Source of the DNA: an uncultured Mycoplasmatota bacterium
GTDB lineage: Bacteria; Bacillota_I; Bacilli_A; RF39; UBA660
NCBI GenBank assembly: GCA_948470005.1
Contig: CAOKNI010000013.1
Coordinates: 1 to 25,841, forward strand
DNA: 25,841 bases
Direction of reading: 5' to 3'
The notes under the pieces are model-generated. The model saw nothing but the letters and a program-made list of their open reading frames with translations. It was not told the DNA's origin and ran no database searches. Each line of letters opens with the position of its first letter. The stretch's first letter is position 1. Shown here one piece after another: positions 1-7,761 of this stretch. The position numbers and the translations under genes were made by a program.

Positions 1-105
1 AATCTGGAGCTATATAAAAAAATAAAGGTGATTTCTCTAGAAGAAATAAGTAGGGTGGAACCGCGCATAATTTTGCGTCCCTATTTGTTACTTCTGGAGT
101 TTTTT
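1..105 (+). promoter_or_regulatory. T-box leader, 3' part (antiterminator/terminator)
   Basis: The conserved T-box core AAGTAGGGTGGAACCGCG lies at 48-65. The partner terminator is a long hairpin: CTC at 35-37 and AGAAG at 39-43 pair with CTTCT at 91-95 and GAG at 97-99, and the inner AGGG pairs with CCCT around 79-82. A T6 run follows at 100-105. This layout is known from T-box leaders, where uncharged tRNA stabilises the antiterminator. The specifier loop lies upstream of the window, so the amino acid is inferred to be glycine only because glyS is downstream. Confidence 0.9.
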
Positions 106-123
106 ATTTAGGAGGAAAAAATT

Positions 124-438
124 ATGAATATTATGGATTATATCTTTTTTGAAATTTCTGACATATTATATTTAAAAAATAGGTTAGATGCCGCAAGTAC
201 AGCCGCAGAAATTGAAACTATAAATGAAACAATTGCGGAACAAGAAAATGATATGCTGGGTTTTTGTTCCCAAGAAGACTTAGAACTTGCTAAAAGTGAA
301 TATGAAAAAGAGATTGAAAGTGGTAAGACTACGGGAATTTTTGGAGTATCATTAACTGATGCACTTAAATATATAGAAGAATTAATTGCGAAAAAAAAGA
401 AAGGGATAGATAATAATGGAAAAAATAACACAAGATGA
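124..438 (+). CDS. Small hypothetical protein between T-box and glyS
   Basis: This encodes a 104-residue protein that I do not recognise. An AGGAGG ribosome binding site at 110-116 supports the ATG at 124; an in-frame ATG at 133 is a less likely alternative. The N-terminus is hydrophobic and aromatic (residues 4-20). The middle is acidic and rich in Glu and Ala, predicted helical. The C-terminus is basic, with a run of Lys around residues 90-94. No membrane segment, Cys pair or catalytic motif is visible. Its last 23 bases, ending in TGA, overlap the start of glyS in another frame, so the two genes are translationally linked. It lies downstream of the T-box and so should be induced by low charged tRNA together with glyS. 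Its function is unknown. Confidence 0.75.
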   Translation: MNIMDYIFFEISDILYLKNRLDAASTAAEIETINETIAEQENDMLGFCSQEDLELAKSEYEKEIESGKTTGIFGVSLTDALKYIEELIAKKKKGIDNNGKNNTR

Positions 439-1795
439 GTTAGTTAATTTTTGTAAACAATATGGATTTATATTTCAAGGAAGTGAAATATATGGTGGAC
501 TTGCCAATACCTGGGATTACGGACCGCTTGGAAGGGAATTAAAAGAAAATATACGCCGTGCTTGGTGGAAAAAGTTCGTTCAAGAAAATCCTTATAATTA
601 TGGCCTTGATAGTGCCATTTTAATGAACCCGGAAGTTTGGGTTGCAAGCGGTCATGTTACCAATTTTAACGACCCATTAATTGATTGCAAAGCTTGTAAA
701 AGTCGTCATCGAGCTGATAAATTAATTGAAGAATTTACGAAAGGAGATGAAACTGGCGATGGTTGGAGTAACGAAAAATTAGAAAATTATATTATTACGC
801 ATGAGATTAAATGCCCTAAATGTGGAAAAAGTGATTTTACTCCTATTAGAAAGTTTAATTTACTATTTGAAACTAGTATGGGTGTAACAGAAGAAGCTAA
901 AACTAAAGTATATCTTCGAGGCGAGACTGCTCAAGGTATTTTTGTTAATTTTTTAAATGTGGCTAGAAGTATGCGTCTTAAATTGCCTTTTGGTATTTGT
1001 CAAACAGGTAAAAGTTTTCGTAATGAAATAACTCCGGGAAACTTTATCTTCCGTATTCGGGAATTTGAGCAAATGGAATTAGAATTTTTTTGTAAACCAG
1101 GTGAAGATTTAGAGTGGTTTGGCTACTGGAAAAACTTTTGCTTAGACTTTTTAAAAGATTTAGGCCTCAGAAAAGAAAATTTAAGATATCGCGATCATGC
1201 CAAAGAAGAGCTATCTTTTTATAGTAAAGCAACTACGGACATCGAATATAAATTCCCTATGGGATGGGGCGAACTTTGGGGTGTTGCTGACCGTACTGAT
1301 TATGATTTAACAAAGCATATGGAGCATTCTAAAACTGATTTAAGATATTTAGACCCAGATACTAACGAAAAATATATTCCATATGTTATTGAGCCAAGTG
1401 TTGGTTTAGATAGACTACTTTATGCCATACTTACTGATGCCTATCATGTAGAAAGTCTTGAAAATGGTGAAGAACGCCAAGTATTAAAAATTCATCCTGC
1501 TTTAGCTCCAATTAAAGTGACAATTTTACCACTTATCAAAAAAGTACATGGCGATAAGGCAAATGATTTATATGCCAGTCTTTGCAAAGATTTCATGTGT
1601 TCCATGGATACATCAGGTTCAATTGGTAAGAGGTATCGCCGGAGTGATGCCATTGGTACTCCTTTGTGTATTACCGTTGATGATGAAACAATTAATAATG
1701 GTACTGTTACTGTAAGACTAAGAGACACCATGGAACAAGTAGTTGTTCCTGTTAAAAACTTAAAACAATATATTACAGATACAATTAATTTTTAG
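416..1795 (+). CDS. glyS: Glycyl-tRNA synthetase (alpha2 type)
   Basis: This is a class II aminoacyl-tRNA synthetase that charges tRNA-Gly in the cytoplasm. It has 459 residues, normal for the single-chain dimeric type; it is not the alpha2beta2 GlyQ/GlyS enzyme. The motif 1 region [12 protein letters not shown] is at residues 28-39. Motif 2 contains [10 protein letters not shown] and [11 protein letters not shown], near residues 200-226. Motif 3 [10 protein letters not shown] is near 327. An inserted zinc-binding element is shown by C91-x2-C94 and C133-x2-C136. The C-terminal third is the anticodon-binding domain. The start overlaps the small ORF before it, with a GAAAGGG ribosome binding site around 399-405. 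The T-box at the start of the window fits control by glycine charging. The reading frame is intact. Confidence 0.97.
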   Translation: MEKITQDELVNFCKQYGFIFQGSEIYGGLANTWDYGPLGRELKENIRRAWWKKFVQENPYNYGLDSAILMNPEVWVASGHVTNFNDPLIDCKACKSRHRADKLIEEFTKGDETGDGWSNEKLENYIITHEIKCPKCGKSDFTPIRKFNLLFETSMGVTEEAKTKVYLRGETAQGIFVNFLNVARSMRLKLPFGICQTGKSFRNEITPGNFIFRIREFEQMELEFFCKPGEDLEWFGYWKNFCLDFLKDLGLRKENLRYRDHAKEELSFYSKATTDIEYKFPMGWGELWGVADRTDYDLTKHMEHSKTDLRYLDPDTNEKYIPYVIEPSVGLDRLLYAILTDAYHVESLENGEERQVLKIHPALAPIKVTILPLIKKVHGDKANDLYASLCKDFMCSMDTSGSIGKRYRRSDAIGTPLCITVDDETINNGTVTVRLRDTMEQVVVPVKNLKQYITDTINF

Positions 1796-1807
1796 GAGGA
1801 TTTAGAT

Positions 1808-2419
1808 ATGGAACAAGAAAGATTGAAAGAACTAAGTAGCACTTTTTATAAAATGTCTTTAGAAAATCAATTACATTTAATTGAACTAATGGCAGGAAAC
1901 TTAGATAATTGTTTTCCTGAATCTAGTGAAGAAAAACAATTAAAACTTGCCAAAGAATTATTAAAAAATATTTCTGGAAGACTAGAAGAAGCTAGAAAAG
2001 ATGCCTCTTTAGCTGAAACAATGGCTTTGCTTGATACTCTATCAGTAAGTCAATTAGTAAAATTATTAAATAGTTTTTCTAACAATGTTCATAGATTTGC
2101 TGCTAAAAATAGGCAAAAGGCTGCAGAAGATAAATGTCGTAAAGATGGTCATATTTTTGGACAATGGGAAGTAAAAAAATATAAAACATATATTTCGCCA
2201 GCACAAGCCCATGGGATTGAAGGATTACTAAATGGAGGAAAAAGACCAACTATTCCAGTAGAACATACACAGTGGCATAGAACATGTGAAAGATGTGGAT
2301 TTATAGAAAAAACTGAACAAAAGCCTCAAGAATTAGTAGATGCCGAAGCTATGGAAAATAAAAGTAAGGAAATTCAAAGACTTAGAAGAAGATTAAAAAA
2401 ATTAGAAAGTGGAAATTAA
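1808..2419 (+). CDS. Hypothetical zinc-ribbon/coiled-coil protein
   Basis: This is an unrecognised 203-residue protein starting 13 bases after glyS, with an AGGAGG site at 1795-1800, so it probably belongs to the T-box operon. Residues 1-105 are helical and acidic. A likely metal site follows: C110 and H115 in a C-x4-H-x-FG-x-W arrangement, paired with C160-x2-C163-G in W-x-R-x-C-x-x-C-G. About 45 residues separate the two halves. Residues 175-203 are rich in Arg, Lys and Glu and look like a coiled coil. The pattern resembles small treble-clef or zinc-ribbon domains often annotated as hypothetical, and I cannot assign a function. The frame is intact and there is no terminator between it and glyS. 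Confidence 0.8.
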   Translation: MEQERLKELSSTFYKMSLENQLHLIELMAGNLDNCFPESSEEKQLKLAKELLKNISGRLEEARKDASLAETMALLDTLSVSQLVKLLNSFSNNVHRFAAKNRQKAAEDKCRKDGHIFGQWEVKKYKTYISPAQAHGIEGLLNGGKRPTIPVEHTQWHRTCERCGFIEKTEQKPQELVDAEAMENKSKEIQRLRRRLKKLESGN

Positions 2420-2427
2420 TTTAGATA

Positions 2428-2456
2428 TTTACATAATGGATATTTTATAATATAAT
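2428..2456 (+). promoter_or_regulatory. metK promoter
   Basis: The -35 TTTACA is at 2428-2433 and the -10 TATAAT at 2451-2456, separated by exactly 17 bases. Transcription would begin around 2463, just upstream of the SAM riboswitch. Confidence 0.85.
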
Positions 2457-2482
2457 TTTAGTATAAATAATTTTTAAAATTT

Positions 2483-2620
2483 ACCTTATTAAGAGTGATG
2501 GAGGGAATAGGCCCAATGAAGTCCAGCAACCTATTAAGTTAGGTGCTAAATCCTACGGTAATACCGATAGATGAGGATAACTTAGACGTTTAGATTTAGT
2601 TATCTAAGCGTTTTTCTTTT
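2483..2620 (+). promoter_or_regulatory. SAM-I (S-box) riboswitch with terminator
   Basis: The conserved S-box elements appear in order: an AAGAG-type P1 junction near 2490, GGAGGGA near 2500, GGCCCAATGAAG around 2509-2520, CAGCAACC near 2524, GGTGCTAAATCC near 2541 and GATGAGGATAAC near 2571. The expression platform is a clean terminator. CGTTTAGAT (2587-2595) pairs with ATCTAAGCG (2602-2610) with one G-U pair and a 6-nt loop, followed by TTTTTCTTTT at 2611-2620. By family knowledge, bound SAM favours the terminator. It precedes metK, the SAM-producing enzyme, giving direct feedback. Confidence 0.95.
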
Positions 2621-2645
2621 AAGGTAAATTAGAAGGAGTGAGATT

Positions 2646-3779
2646 ATGAAAAAATTATTTACTACGGAAATGGTTTTAAAAGGTCATCCTGATAAGATGT
2701 GCGATTTAATCGCGGATACCATATTAGATGCTTATTTAAGCCAAGATAAAACTTCCCGTGTAGCTTGTGAAGTTGTTGCAAGCAAGTCTCGAGTTGTAGT
2801 AATGGGGGAAGTTACTAGTAAAGCTAAAGTCGATATTACAGCTATTACCCGCAAAGTTATAACTGATATTGGTTATGATAATGAAGAATTAGGCTTTAAT
2901 GGGAATACAATTCCTATAATTATCGATATGCATAAACAATCAAGTGATATTGCCTTAGGAGTTGATAGAAATGGTGCAGGTGACCAAGGAATAATGTATG
3001 GCTATGCTACAAATGAGACAAATAATTATATGCCTTTAGTTCATAACATAGCTTGTGATTTAGCTTGTAAAATTGATACTGCACGTGAAAATGAAACTTT
3101 AATTGGGCTAAGACCTGACGGAAAATTGCAAGTGACAATAGAAGATGATGCAGGACAAATTAGAATAGATACAATTATAGTTTCTGTACAGCATAATGAA
3201 AATAAAGACATAACTCCTTTAAGAAACGAGATAAAAAAGTTTGTTAAGAATGTTTTACCTAAGTCTTTGATTGATAAGAATACTAAATTTTTAATTAATC
3301 CTACGGGGCGATTTGTAATTGGTGGACCAGTTGGCGATAGTGGTCTTACTGGGCGCAAAATAATAGTTGATACTTATGGCGGTATATCGCATCACGGAGG
3401 AGGAGCTTTTAGTGGCAAAGATTACACCAAAGTAGACCGAAGTGGAGCTTATTATGCTAGGTATGTTGCTAAAAATATTGTGGCCAGTGGCCTTGCTAAA
3501 CGCTGTGAAGTTAAAGTAGCTTATGCAATTGGTCTATCAAATCCTATTGATATTAGTATTGATACATTTGGTACTAATACAGTTTCTGAAAGTAATATTT
3601 TAAATATAGTAAAAGAAATATTTGATTTTTGTCCTCAAAATATCATTACAGAATTAGATTTAAAAAATATTAGTTATAAAGATACTACTTTGTATTCACA
3701 TTTTGGTAAAAGTAATTTACCATGGGAAAAACTTGATAAAGTAAACTTAATTAAAGAATATATTAAACATTTTGAATAA
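2646..3779 (+). CDS. metK: S-adenosylmethionine synthetase
   Basis: MetK makes SAM from methionine and ATP in the cytoplasm. The protein has 377 residues, close to the usual 380-400. The N-terminal GHPDKMCD motif (residues 13-20) carries the catalytic His14 and Asp16. GAGDQGIMYGYA is the ATP-binding loop. In the C-terminal half NPTGRFVIGGP and the GGGAFSGKDYTKVDRSGAY segment supply the P-loop-like phosphate contacts. AGAAGGAGTGAG at 2631-2642 is a strong ribosome binding site. It is monocistronic: it has its own promoter and SAM riboswitch, and a probable terminator follows it. The reading frame is intact. Confidence 0.97.
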   Translation: MKKLFTTEMVLKGHPDKMCDLIADTILDAYLSQDKTSRVACEVVASKSRVVVMGEVTSKAKVDITAITRKVITDIGYDNEELGFNGNTIPIIIDMHKQSSDIALGVDRNGAGDQGIMYGYATNETNNYMPLVHNIACDLACKIDTARENETLIGLRPDGKLQVTIEDDAGQIRIDTIIVSVQHNENKDITPLRNEIKKFVKNVLPKSLIDKNTKFLINPTGRFVIGGPVGDSGLTGRKIIVDTYGGISHHGGGAFSGKDYTKVDRSGAYYARYVAKNIVASGLAKRCEVKVAYAIGLSNPIDISIDTFGTNTVSESNILNIVKEIFDFCPQNIITELDLKNISYKDTTLYSHFGKSNLPWEKLDKVNLIKEYIKHFE

Positions 3780-3810
3780 GAAATTTTCTTTAAATAGAAG
3801 TTTTCTTTTT
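3776..3810 (+). terminator. Probable metK terminator
   Basis: An imperfect AT-rich hairpin straddles the metK stop codon. An AAGAAATTTTCT-type left arm pairs with AGAAGTTTTCTT, with a 6-nt loop and two imperfect positions, and a T run ends near 3810. It is weaker than the other terminators in the window. Confidence 0.5.
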
Positions 3811-3816
3811 ATTCTC

Positions 3817-3845
3817 TTGTTAAAATTTAAATATTAATTTATAAT
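3817..3845 (+). promoter_or_regulatory. dnaB-dnaI promoter
   Basis: The -35 TTGTTA (3817-3822) and -10 TATAAT (3840-3845) are separated by 17 bases and lie 24 bases before the dnaB start codon. Confidence 0.8.
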
Positions 3846-3868
3846 ATTATTAGATTGGTGGTGTAGAT

Positions 3869-5140
3869 ATGAAGTTAATTACGCTTTTACCAGCTGATAA
3901 ATATGTAGTTGTAAATAAAACTATTTTAACAGAACTTGACCGTAAAAATTTAATTAATTTATATGAGCCAATAATCGGATTTACCGCCACTTCTCTTTAT
4001 TTAACTTTATGGCAAGATTTAGATAGATTAGAGATAATGAGTAAAGATTTTAACCACCATCATTTAATGAGTTTATTAAAATGCGATTTAGAAAGTATTA
4101 AAAATGCGCGAGAAGCAATTGAGGCTGTAGGACTTATTAAAACCTATTATAAAGAGGGTGATGTCAACTCTTATGTGTATGAACTTTATTCACCTCTTAG
4201 TGCCGCCGAGTTTTTTAATAATCCTATTTTAAATATTGTGTTATATAATAACATTGGAGAAATAGAATATAACGATTTAAAAAAAGTTTATAAGAAAGTT
4301 AATGTTGACCTAAAAGATTATATTGATATAACTAAAACCTTAAATGAAACTTTTGAGGCTACTAACGCTCCAATAATTGAAGCTCGAGAGCGTGAAACTT
4401 TACCTCTTAATATTAAAACAGATATTGATTTTGATATGATTATAAGTAGTCTACCTAAAGGTATTGTAAAAGAAAAAGCTTTTAATAAAAAAATACGTGA
4501 ATTATTAATCAATTTATCTTTTATATATGATTTAGACACCTTAAAATTAATTGAACTTATAAGAGCCAGCCTAAATGAGCGAGGCTTCATTGATAAAGAA
4601 ACGTTAAGAAAAAATGCTCGTAAGTATTATCAATTTCATAATGGTACTCTTCCGACCCTTGTTTATCGCTCTCAGCCAGAATATTTAAAAACACCTATGG
4701 GTGATAATTCCAAAAAAGGGCGCATTATTGGTGTTTTTGAAAATACGAGTCCTTATGATTTCTTAAAAAATAAATACAAAGGAGTAAATCCTACTTCTAG
4801 AGATTTAAAACTTTTAGAAATGCTTTTAATTGATTTAGAACTTAAACCAGCAGTTGTTAATGTTTTAATTGATTATGTTTTAAAAAAGAATAATAATAAA
4901 CTAACTCTTAGTTATGTTGAAGCAATTGCAGGTCAGTGGAAAAGGGCAGGCATTAAAACTGCCAAAGAAGCGATGGATTTAGCTGAAAAAGAACATAAAA
5001 AAACAATGAAAAACACGACTAAAAATAAAGAGCCATCAAATAGTACCAAAGTACCAGTTTGGTTTAATCAAAATATTGAAAAAGAAGAAGTAACGGATGA
5101 AGAAAGAGAAGAACTAGCTATTCTTCTAAAGGACTTTTAG
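3869..5140 (+). CDS. dnaB: Replication initiation/membrane attachment protein DnaB
   Basis: This is a homologue of Bacillus DnaB, which with DnaD and DnaI loads the replicative helicase at oriC and at restarted forks; it is not the helicase itself. It has 423 residues, against 472 in B. subtilis. The N-terminal winged-helix region has the typical LLPADKYVV start, DRKNLINLYEPIIG and SLYLTLW, then LMSLLKC and AREAIEAVGLIKTYY. The C-terminal DnaB_2/DnaD-like domain is recognisable by VLIDYVLKKNN, SYVEAIAGQWKRAGI and a following acidic tail (residues ~330-423). A GGTGGTG ribosome binding site lies at 3856-3863. dnaI follows after 8 bases with its SD overlapping the dnaB stop, the conserved Bacillota order. 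Confidence 0.92.
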   Translation: MKLITLLPADKYVVVNKTILTELDRKNLINLYEPIIGFTATSLYLTLWQDLDRLEIMSKDFNHHHLMSLLKCDLESIKNAREAIEAVGLIKTYYKEGDVNSYVYELYSPLSAAEFFNNPILNIVLYNNIGEIEYNDLKKVYKKVNVDLKDYIDITKTLNETFEATNAPIIEARERETLPLNIKTDIDFDMIISSLPKGIVKEKAFNKKIRELLINLSFIYDLDTLKLIELIRASLNERGFIDKETLRKNARKYYQFHNGTLPTLVYRSQPEYLKTPMGDNSKKGRIIGVFENTSPYDFLKNKYKGVNPTSRDLKLLEMLLIDLELKPAVVNVLIDYVLKKNNNKLTLSYVEAIAGQWKRAGIKTAKEAMDLAEKEHKKTMKNTTKNKEPSNSTKVPVWFNQNIEKEEVTDEEREELAILLKDF

Positions 5141-5148
5141 GTGATAAA

Positions 5149-6036
5149 ATGGAAAATATCAAAAATTTTGGAAATGTTAATAAAAAAGATTTATTAAAAG
5201 AGTATCAAAACAATTTACAAGATGAAACATTTAAGAATTTAGTATCTACTTTAAAAATAGATGAGAAAGTAGGTTCTCTTTATAACTCTGCCTTGTTAGA
5301 TTCGGTCGAAGAGCTTAAAAATTGTCAAAATTGCTCAGGGCTATCTACTTGTCAAAATAAAGTATTAGGTCATTATTTATATCCTAAAAAAGTTGGTAAT
5401 GTGATTGATTTAGTCTATATCCCTTGTAAATATAAAAAAGAACAAGCTAAATTATTATCTTCTAAAAATACGGCTAGTAAAGAATTAATTAATGCTCGCT
5501 TTAAAGAAATAGATGTAAGTGATAAAAAAAGAGTTAAATTAATTAAATGGCTCAAAAATTTTTATGATGAGTATGATGGCATTAAAGATTTAAAAGGCCT
5601 TTATTTACATGGCTCTTTTGGAAGTGGTAAGACTTATCTTATATATGCTTTATTAAATGAACTTAAAATAAATAGGAAAATTGAGTATGCTGCCTTATAT
5701 TTTCCCGAAATATTACGAGTTTTAAAAGATGATTGGAATACATATAGTGATAAAATAGAATATTTTTGTAGTGTTCCTCTCTTGCTATTAGACGATATTG
5801 GTGCCGAGACTGTTAGTGAGTGGGGACGCGACGAAGTTTTAGGAACAATTTTACAAGCTAGAATGAATAATCATTTACCAACCTTTTTTACTTCTAATTT
5901 AAACTTAGAAGAGTTGGATTATCATTTATCTATCTCGAAAAATAACATTGATAAAGTTAAAGCTCGAAGAATAATTGAAAGAATAAAACAATTAACTGAA
6001 GATATGGAAATAATCACAGAAAATAAAAGAAAGTAG
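5149..6036 (+). CDS. dnaI: Helicase loader DnaI
   Basis: This is an AAA+ ATPase of the DnaC/DnaI type, which places the hexameric replicative helicase on DNA. It has 295 residues. An N-terminal zinc-binding region is indicated by C-x2-C in NCQNCSG, further Cys in STCQNK, a His and YIPCKYKK. Walker A GSFGSGKT is at residues 155-162, Walker B LLLLDDIGAE has D215 and D216, and FFTSNL is the sensor 1 region. A basic arginine-rich stretch RRIIERIK closes the AAA+ domain. The AGGTGA ribosome binding site begins in the dnaB stop codon, so the two are cotranscribed and probably coupled. Confidence 0.93.
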   Translation: MENIKNFGNVNKKDLLKEYQNNLQDETFKNLVSTLKIDEKVGSLYNSALLDSVEELKNCQNCSGLSTCQNKVLGHYLYPKKVGNVIDLVYIPCKYKKEQAKLLSSKNTASKELINARFKEIDVSDKKRVKLIKWLKNFYDEYDGIKDLKGLYLHGSFGSGKTYLIYALLNELKINRKIEYAALYFPEILRVLKDDWNTYSDKIEYFCSVPLLLLDDIGAETVSEWGRDEVLGTILQARMNNHLPTFFTSNLNLEELDYHLSISKNNIDKVKARRIIERIKQLTEDMEIITENKRK

Positions 6037-6044
6037 GAGAATTT

Positions 6045-6587
6045 ATGAATAAGATTATTGCAATAGTAGGAATGTGCGGGTCAGGAAAATCGGTCGCCGT
6101 GGAATATTTTACAAACCTTGGCTATAAAATGGTTTATTTTGGCGGTGTAACTTTAAATAAACTAAAGGAAGAAAATATTGAAATAACCCCTGAAAGTGAG
6201 AAGAGGATGCGCGATAAATTAAGACGCGATTATGGAATGGGTGCTTATGCCATTTTAACTCTTCCTAAAATAAGAGAATATGTTAAAAATGATAATGTTG
6301 TATTAGATGGACTGTATTCTTGGGATGAACTTAAAATACTTAAAGAAGAGTTTGGTGATAATTTAACAGTAATTGCCATCTTGACAGATAAAAAAACAAG
6401 ATATGACAGAATTAGCAAAAGAAAAGTAAGACCTTACACTTATGAAGAAGCACGGAAAAGAGATATAGCTGAAATCGAAACAACTGCTAAAGGCGGACCT
6501 ATTGCCTATGCCGATTATTTTGCTTTTAATGAAAGCACAGTTGAAGATTTACAAACTAGACTAAGCAAGATATTACAAGAACTGTAA
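6045..6587 (+). CDS. UPF0200-like P-loop nucleotide kinase
   Basis: This small P-loop kinase has 180 residues. Walker A is G9-MCGSGK-S16. A region with RMRDKLRRDYGMGAYA and LPKIREY follows, then VVLDGLYSWDE, a lid-like RISKRKVRP segment and RDIAEIE...GGPIAYADY. This order matches the archaeal UPF0200/AAA_18 nucleoside-kinase-like family better than canonical CoaE, whose DAD motif after the P-loop is missing. Such genes are often labelled dephospho-CoA kinase; that is not proved here. It starts 8 bases after dnaI with an AGGAG site, so it belongs to the dnaB-dnaI operon. The substrate is unknown. Confidence 0.8.
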   Translation: MNKIIAIVGMCGSGKSVAVEYFTNLGYKMVYFGGVTLNKLKEENIEITPESEKRMRDKLRRDYGMGAYAILTLPKIREYVKNDNVVLDGLYSWDELKILKEEFGDNLTVIAILTDKKTRYDRISKRKVRPYTYEEARKRDIAEIETTAKGGPIAYADYFAFNESTVEDLQTRLSKILQEL

Positions 6588-6594
6588 TTATATA

Positions 6595-6623
6595 TTGCTT
6601 TTTTTCTTGATTTATTGTAGGAT
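6595..6623 (+). promoter_or_regulatory. Probable promoter for the 6648 gene
   Basis: The -35-like TTGCTT (6595-6600) and -10-like TAGGAT (6618-6623) are 17 bases apart. The -10 ends 24 bases before the ATG, in the same geometry as other promoters here. Confidence 0.5.
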
Positions 6624-6647
6624 AGTAAGCAAAAAGAAGGTGCTACT

Positions 6648-7047
6648 ATGACTAATGAAAGTATGAGCTATTTAAGTTTATTAACCGATAGTAATATTTT
6701 AGATTTAATCAATTATTGCATAGAATCGGAAAATTCTAAAACAGATATGGAAGTGTACAAAAAATCTCCTGTAGCTAAAATAAGTGTTACAAGAGATATT
6801 GATAATGAGGGGTATTTTCTAAAAGTGCTTGCCAGTTATCGTGAGTTTATCATTAGAGATTATTGTATGACTGCTAAAAATTTAATATCGCCTTATATTT
6901 CCTATGATTTTGCTAAAGAATTACATCTTTTTATGACTAGACATTTTGGGGGGCAGATATATTGATGATGTTACAAGCTTCGCAATAAATAGGGCCATGG
7001 ATGAACAACAATCTCTTATTAACGAATTACAAAAGTTATTAAATTAA
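6648..7047 (+). pseudogene. Hypothetical gene frameshifted at a G6 tract
   Basis: As read, the frame gives 105 residues ending in TGA at 6963-6965, right after a run of six G at 6948-6953. If one G is removed, translation continues as HFGGRYIDDVTSFAINRAM and on through a Glu/Leu-rich helix to TAA at 7045-7047. That gives a coherent protein of about 132 residues. The start has a good AGAAGGTG site (6635-6642). The protein is not recognised: it has no membrane segment, is mixed alpha/beta, and has two Cys. The lost tail overlaps the convergent thioredoxin-like gene by four bases. The cause could be a true frameshift, a sequencing error in the G tract, or variation of the tract length between cells. 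Confidence 0.75.
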
Positions 7048-7658
7048 CTTTTTTCTTTTTCGAGAATTTCAGGACTTATTTCCAAATCAGGGAATTCAGT
7101 CAAAATAGTTTCAATTAAATCTTCATAATTAGCATCTTTATATGCTTTATTAATTTCTGTTTTTAATTCTTCATCTCTCGTATTATTATAAGAATTTAGA
7201 ATATAGTTTTTCCCAATCATAATAAGAGGTACGCTTGTAATTGCGCTAACATTGAATTTATCCGCCACTTTTCTGAGAACTGCTGCGTTAGCAGGGTTAC
7301 TCACTTCTAAAGCAATAACATCTAAAAAGTCATAATCCAAAAGTATACTTTGAAAAAAATTAAGAGCATTATGGCAATGTGGGCATGTATCTCTTTTAAA
7401 AACATAAACTGTTATTTTATTAGGTGTATTAGTTCCAGTTCCTGTTGATAAATCAGTATTATTATCTTTTTCATTCTTAATGGTATTTTTATTATTTTCC
7501 TGTTTTTCTAACTGTGTGTTATTGGTATTTTTATTTTCATTTAAGCTTGTTATTTTATAAATTGCTAATATAATTAAAAAAGCAATTAGTATAGTTCCTA
7601 TAACTCCTATAACTATTGTTAGTATTTCTTTATTATTTTTAATTTCTTTCTTTTTCAT
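7044..7658 (-). CDS. Membrane-anchored thioredoxin/glutaredoxin-like protein
   Basis: The chosen start gives 204 residues. A basic N-terminus (MKKKEIKNNK) is followed by one membrane helix (residues ~12-36). A Asn/Lys/Thr-rich low-complexity linker (40-80) leads to a thioredoxin-fold domain: KITVYVF, active-site C92-P-H-C95, and SVPL as the cis-Pro loop. The positive-inside rule places the domain outside the membrane, suggesting a role in extracytoplasmic thiol-disulfide exchange; the direction and partner are unknown. In-frame ATG codons further upstream (7706, 7679) fall inside the promoter elements. The ATG at 7658 has a GAGG site just upstream (AAGAGGTTAAAA), so it is the likely start. 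It converges on the frameshifted gene at 6648-7047. Confidence 0.85.
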   Translation of the reverse strand: MKKKEIKNNKEILTIVIGVIGTILIAFLIILAIYKITSLNENKNTNNTQLEKQENNKNTIKNEKDNNTDLSTGTGTNTPNKITVYVFKRDTCPHCHNALNFFQSILLDYDFLDVIALEVSNPANAAVLRKVADKFNVSAITSVPLIMIGKNYILNSYNNTRDEELKTEINKAYKDANYEDLIETILTEFPDLEISPEILEKEKS

Positions 7659-7677
7659 TTTTAACCTCTTTTTTGCC

Positions 7678-7706
7678 ATTATAAAGTAATTAATATTTTT
7701 ATGCAA
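7678..7706 (-). promoter_or_regulatory. Promoter of the thioredoxin-like gene
   Basis: On the minus strand, -35 TTGCAT (7706-7701) and -10 TATAAT (7683-7678) are 17 bases apart. The start at 7658 lies 20 bases beyond the -10. Confidence 0.85.
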
Positions 7707-7713
7707 GTATTTA

Positions 7714-7754
7714 TAGATATTTTTAAGTATTACTGCTATAATTTTAATAGGTGA
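7714..7754 (+). promoter_or_regulatory. Extended -10 promoter and SD of the 7762 gene
   Basis: TGCTATAAT at 7734-7742 is an extended -10; the -35 region around 7714-7719 is poor. The SD AGGTGA at 7749-7754 is seven bases from the ATG. This promoter is divergent from that of the thioredoxin-like gene, whose -35 ends only about 8 bases away. Confidence 0.75.
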
Positions 7755-7761
7755 TGCAAAA

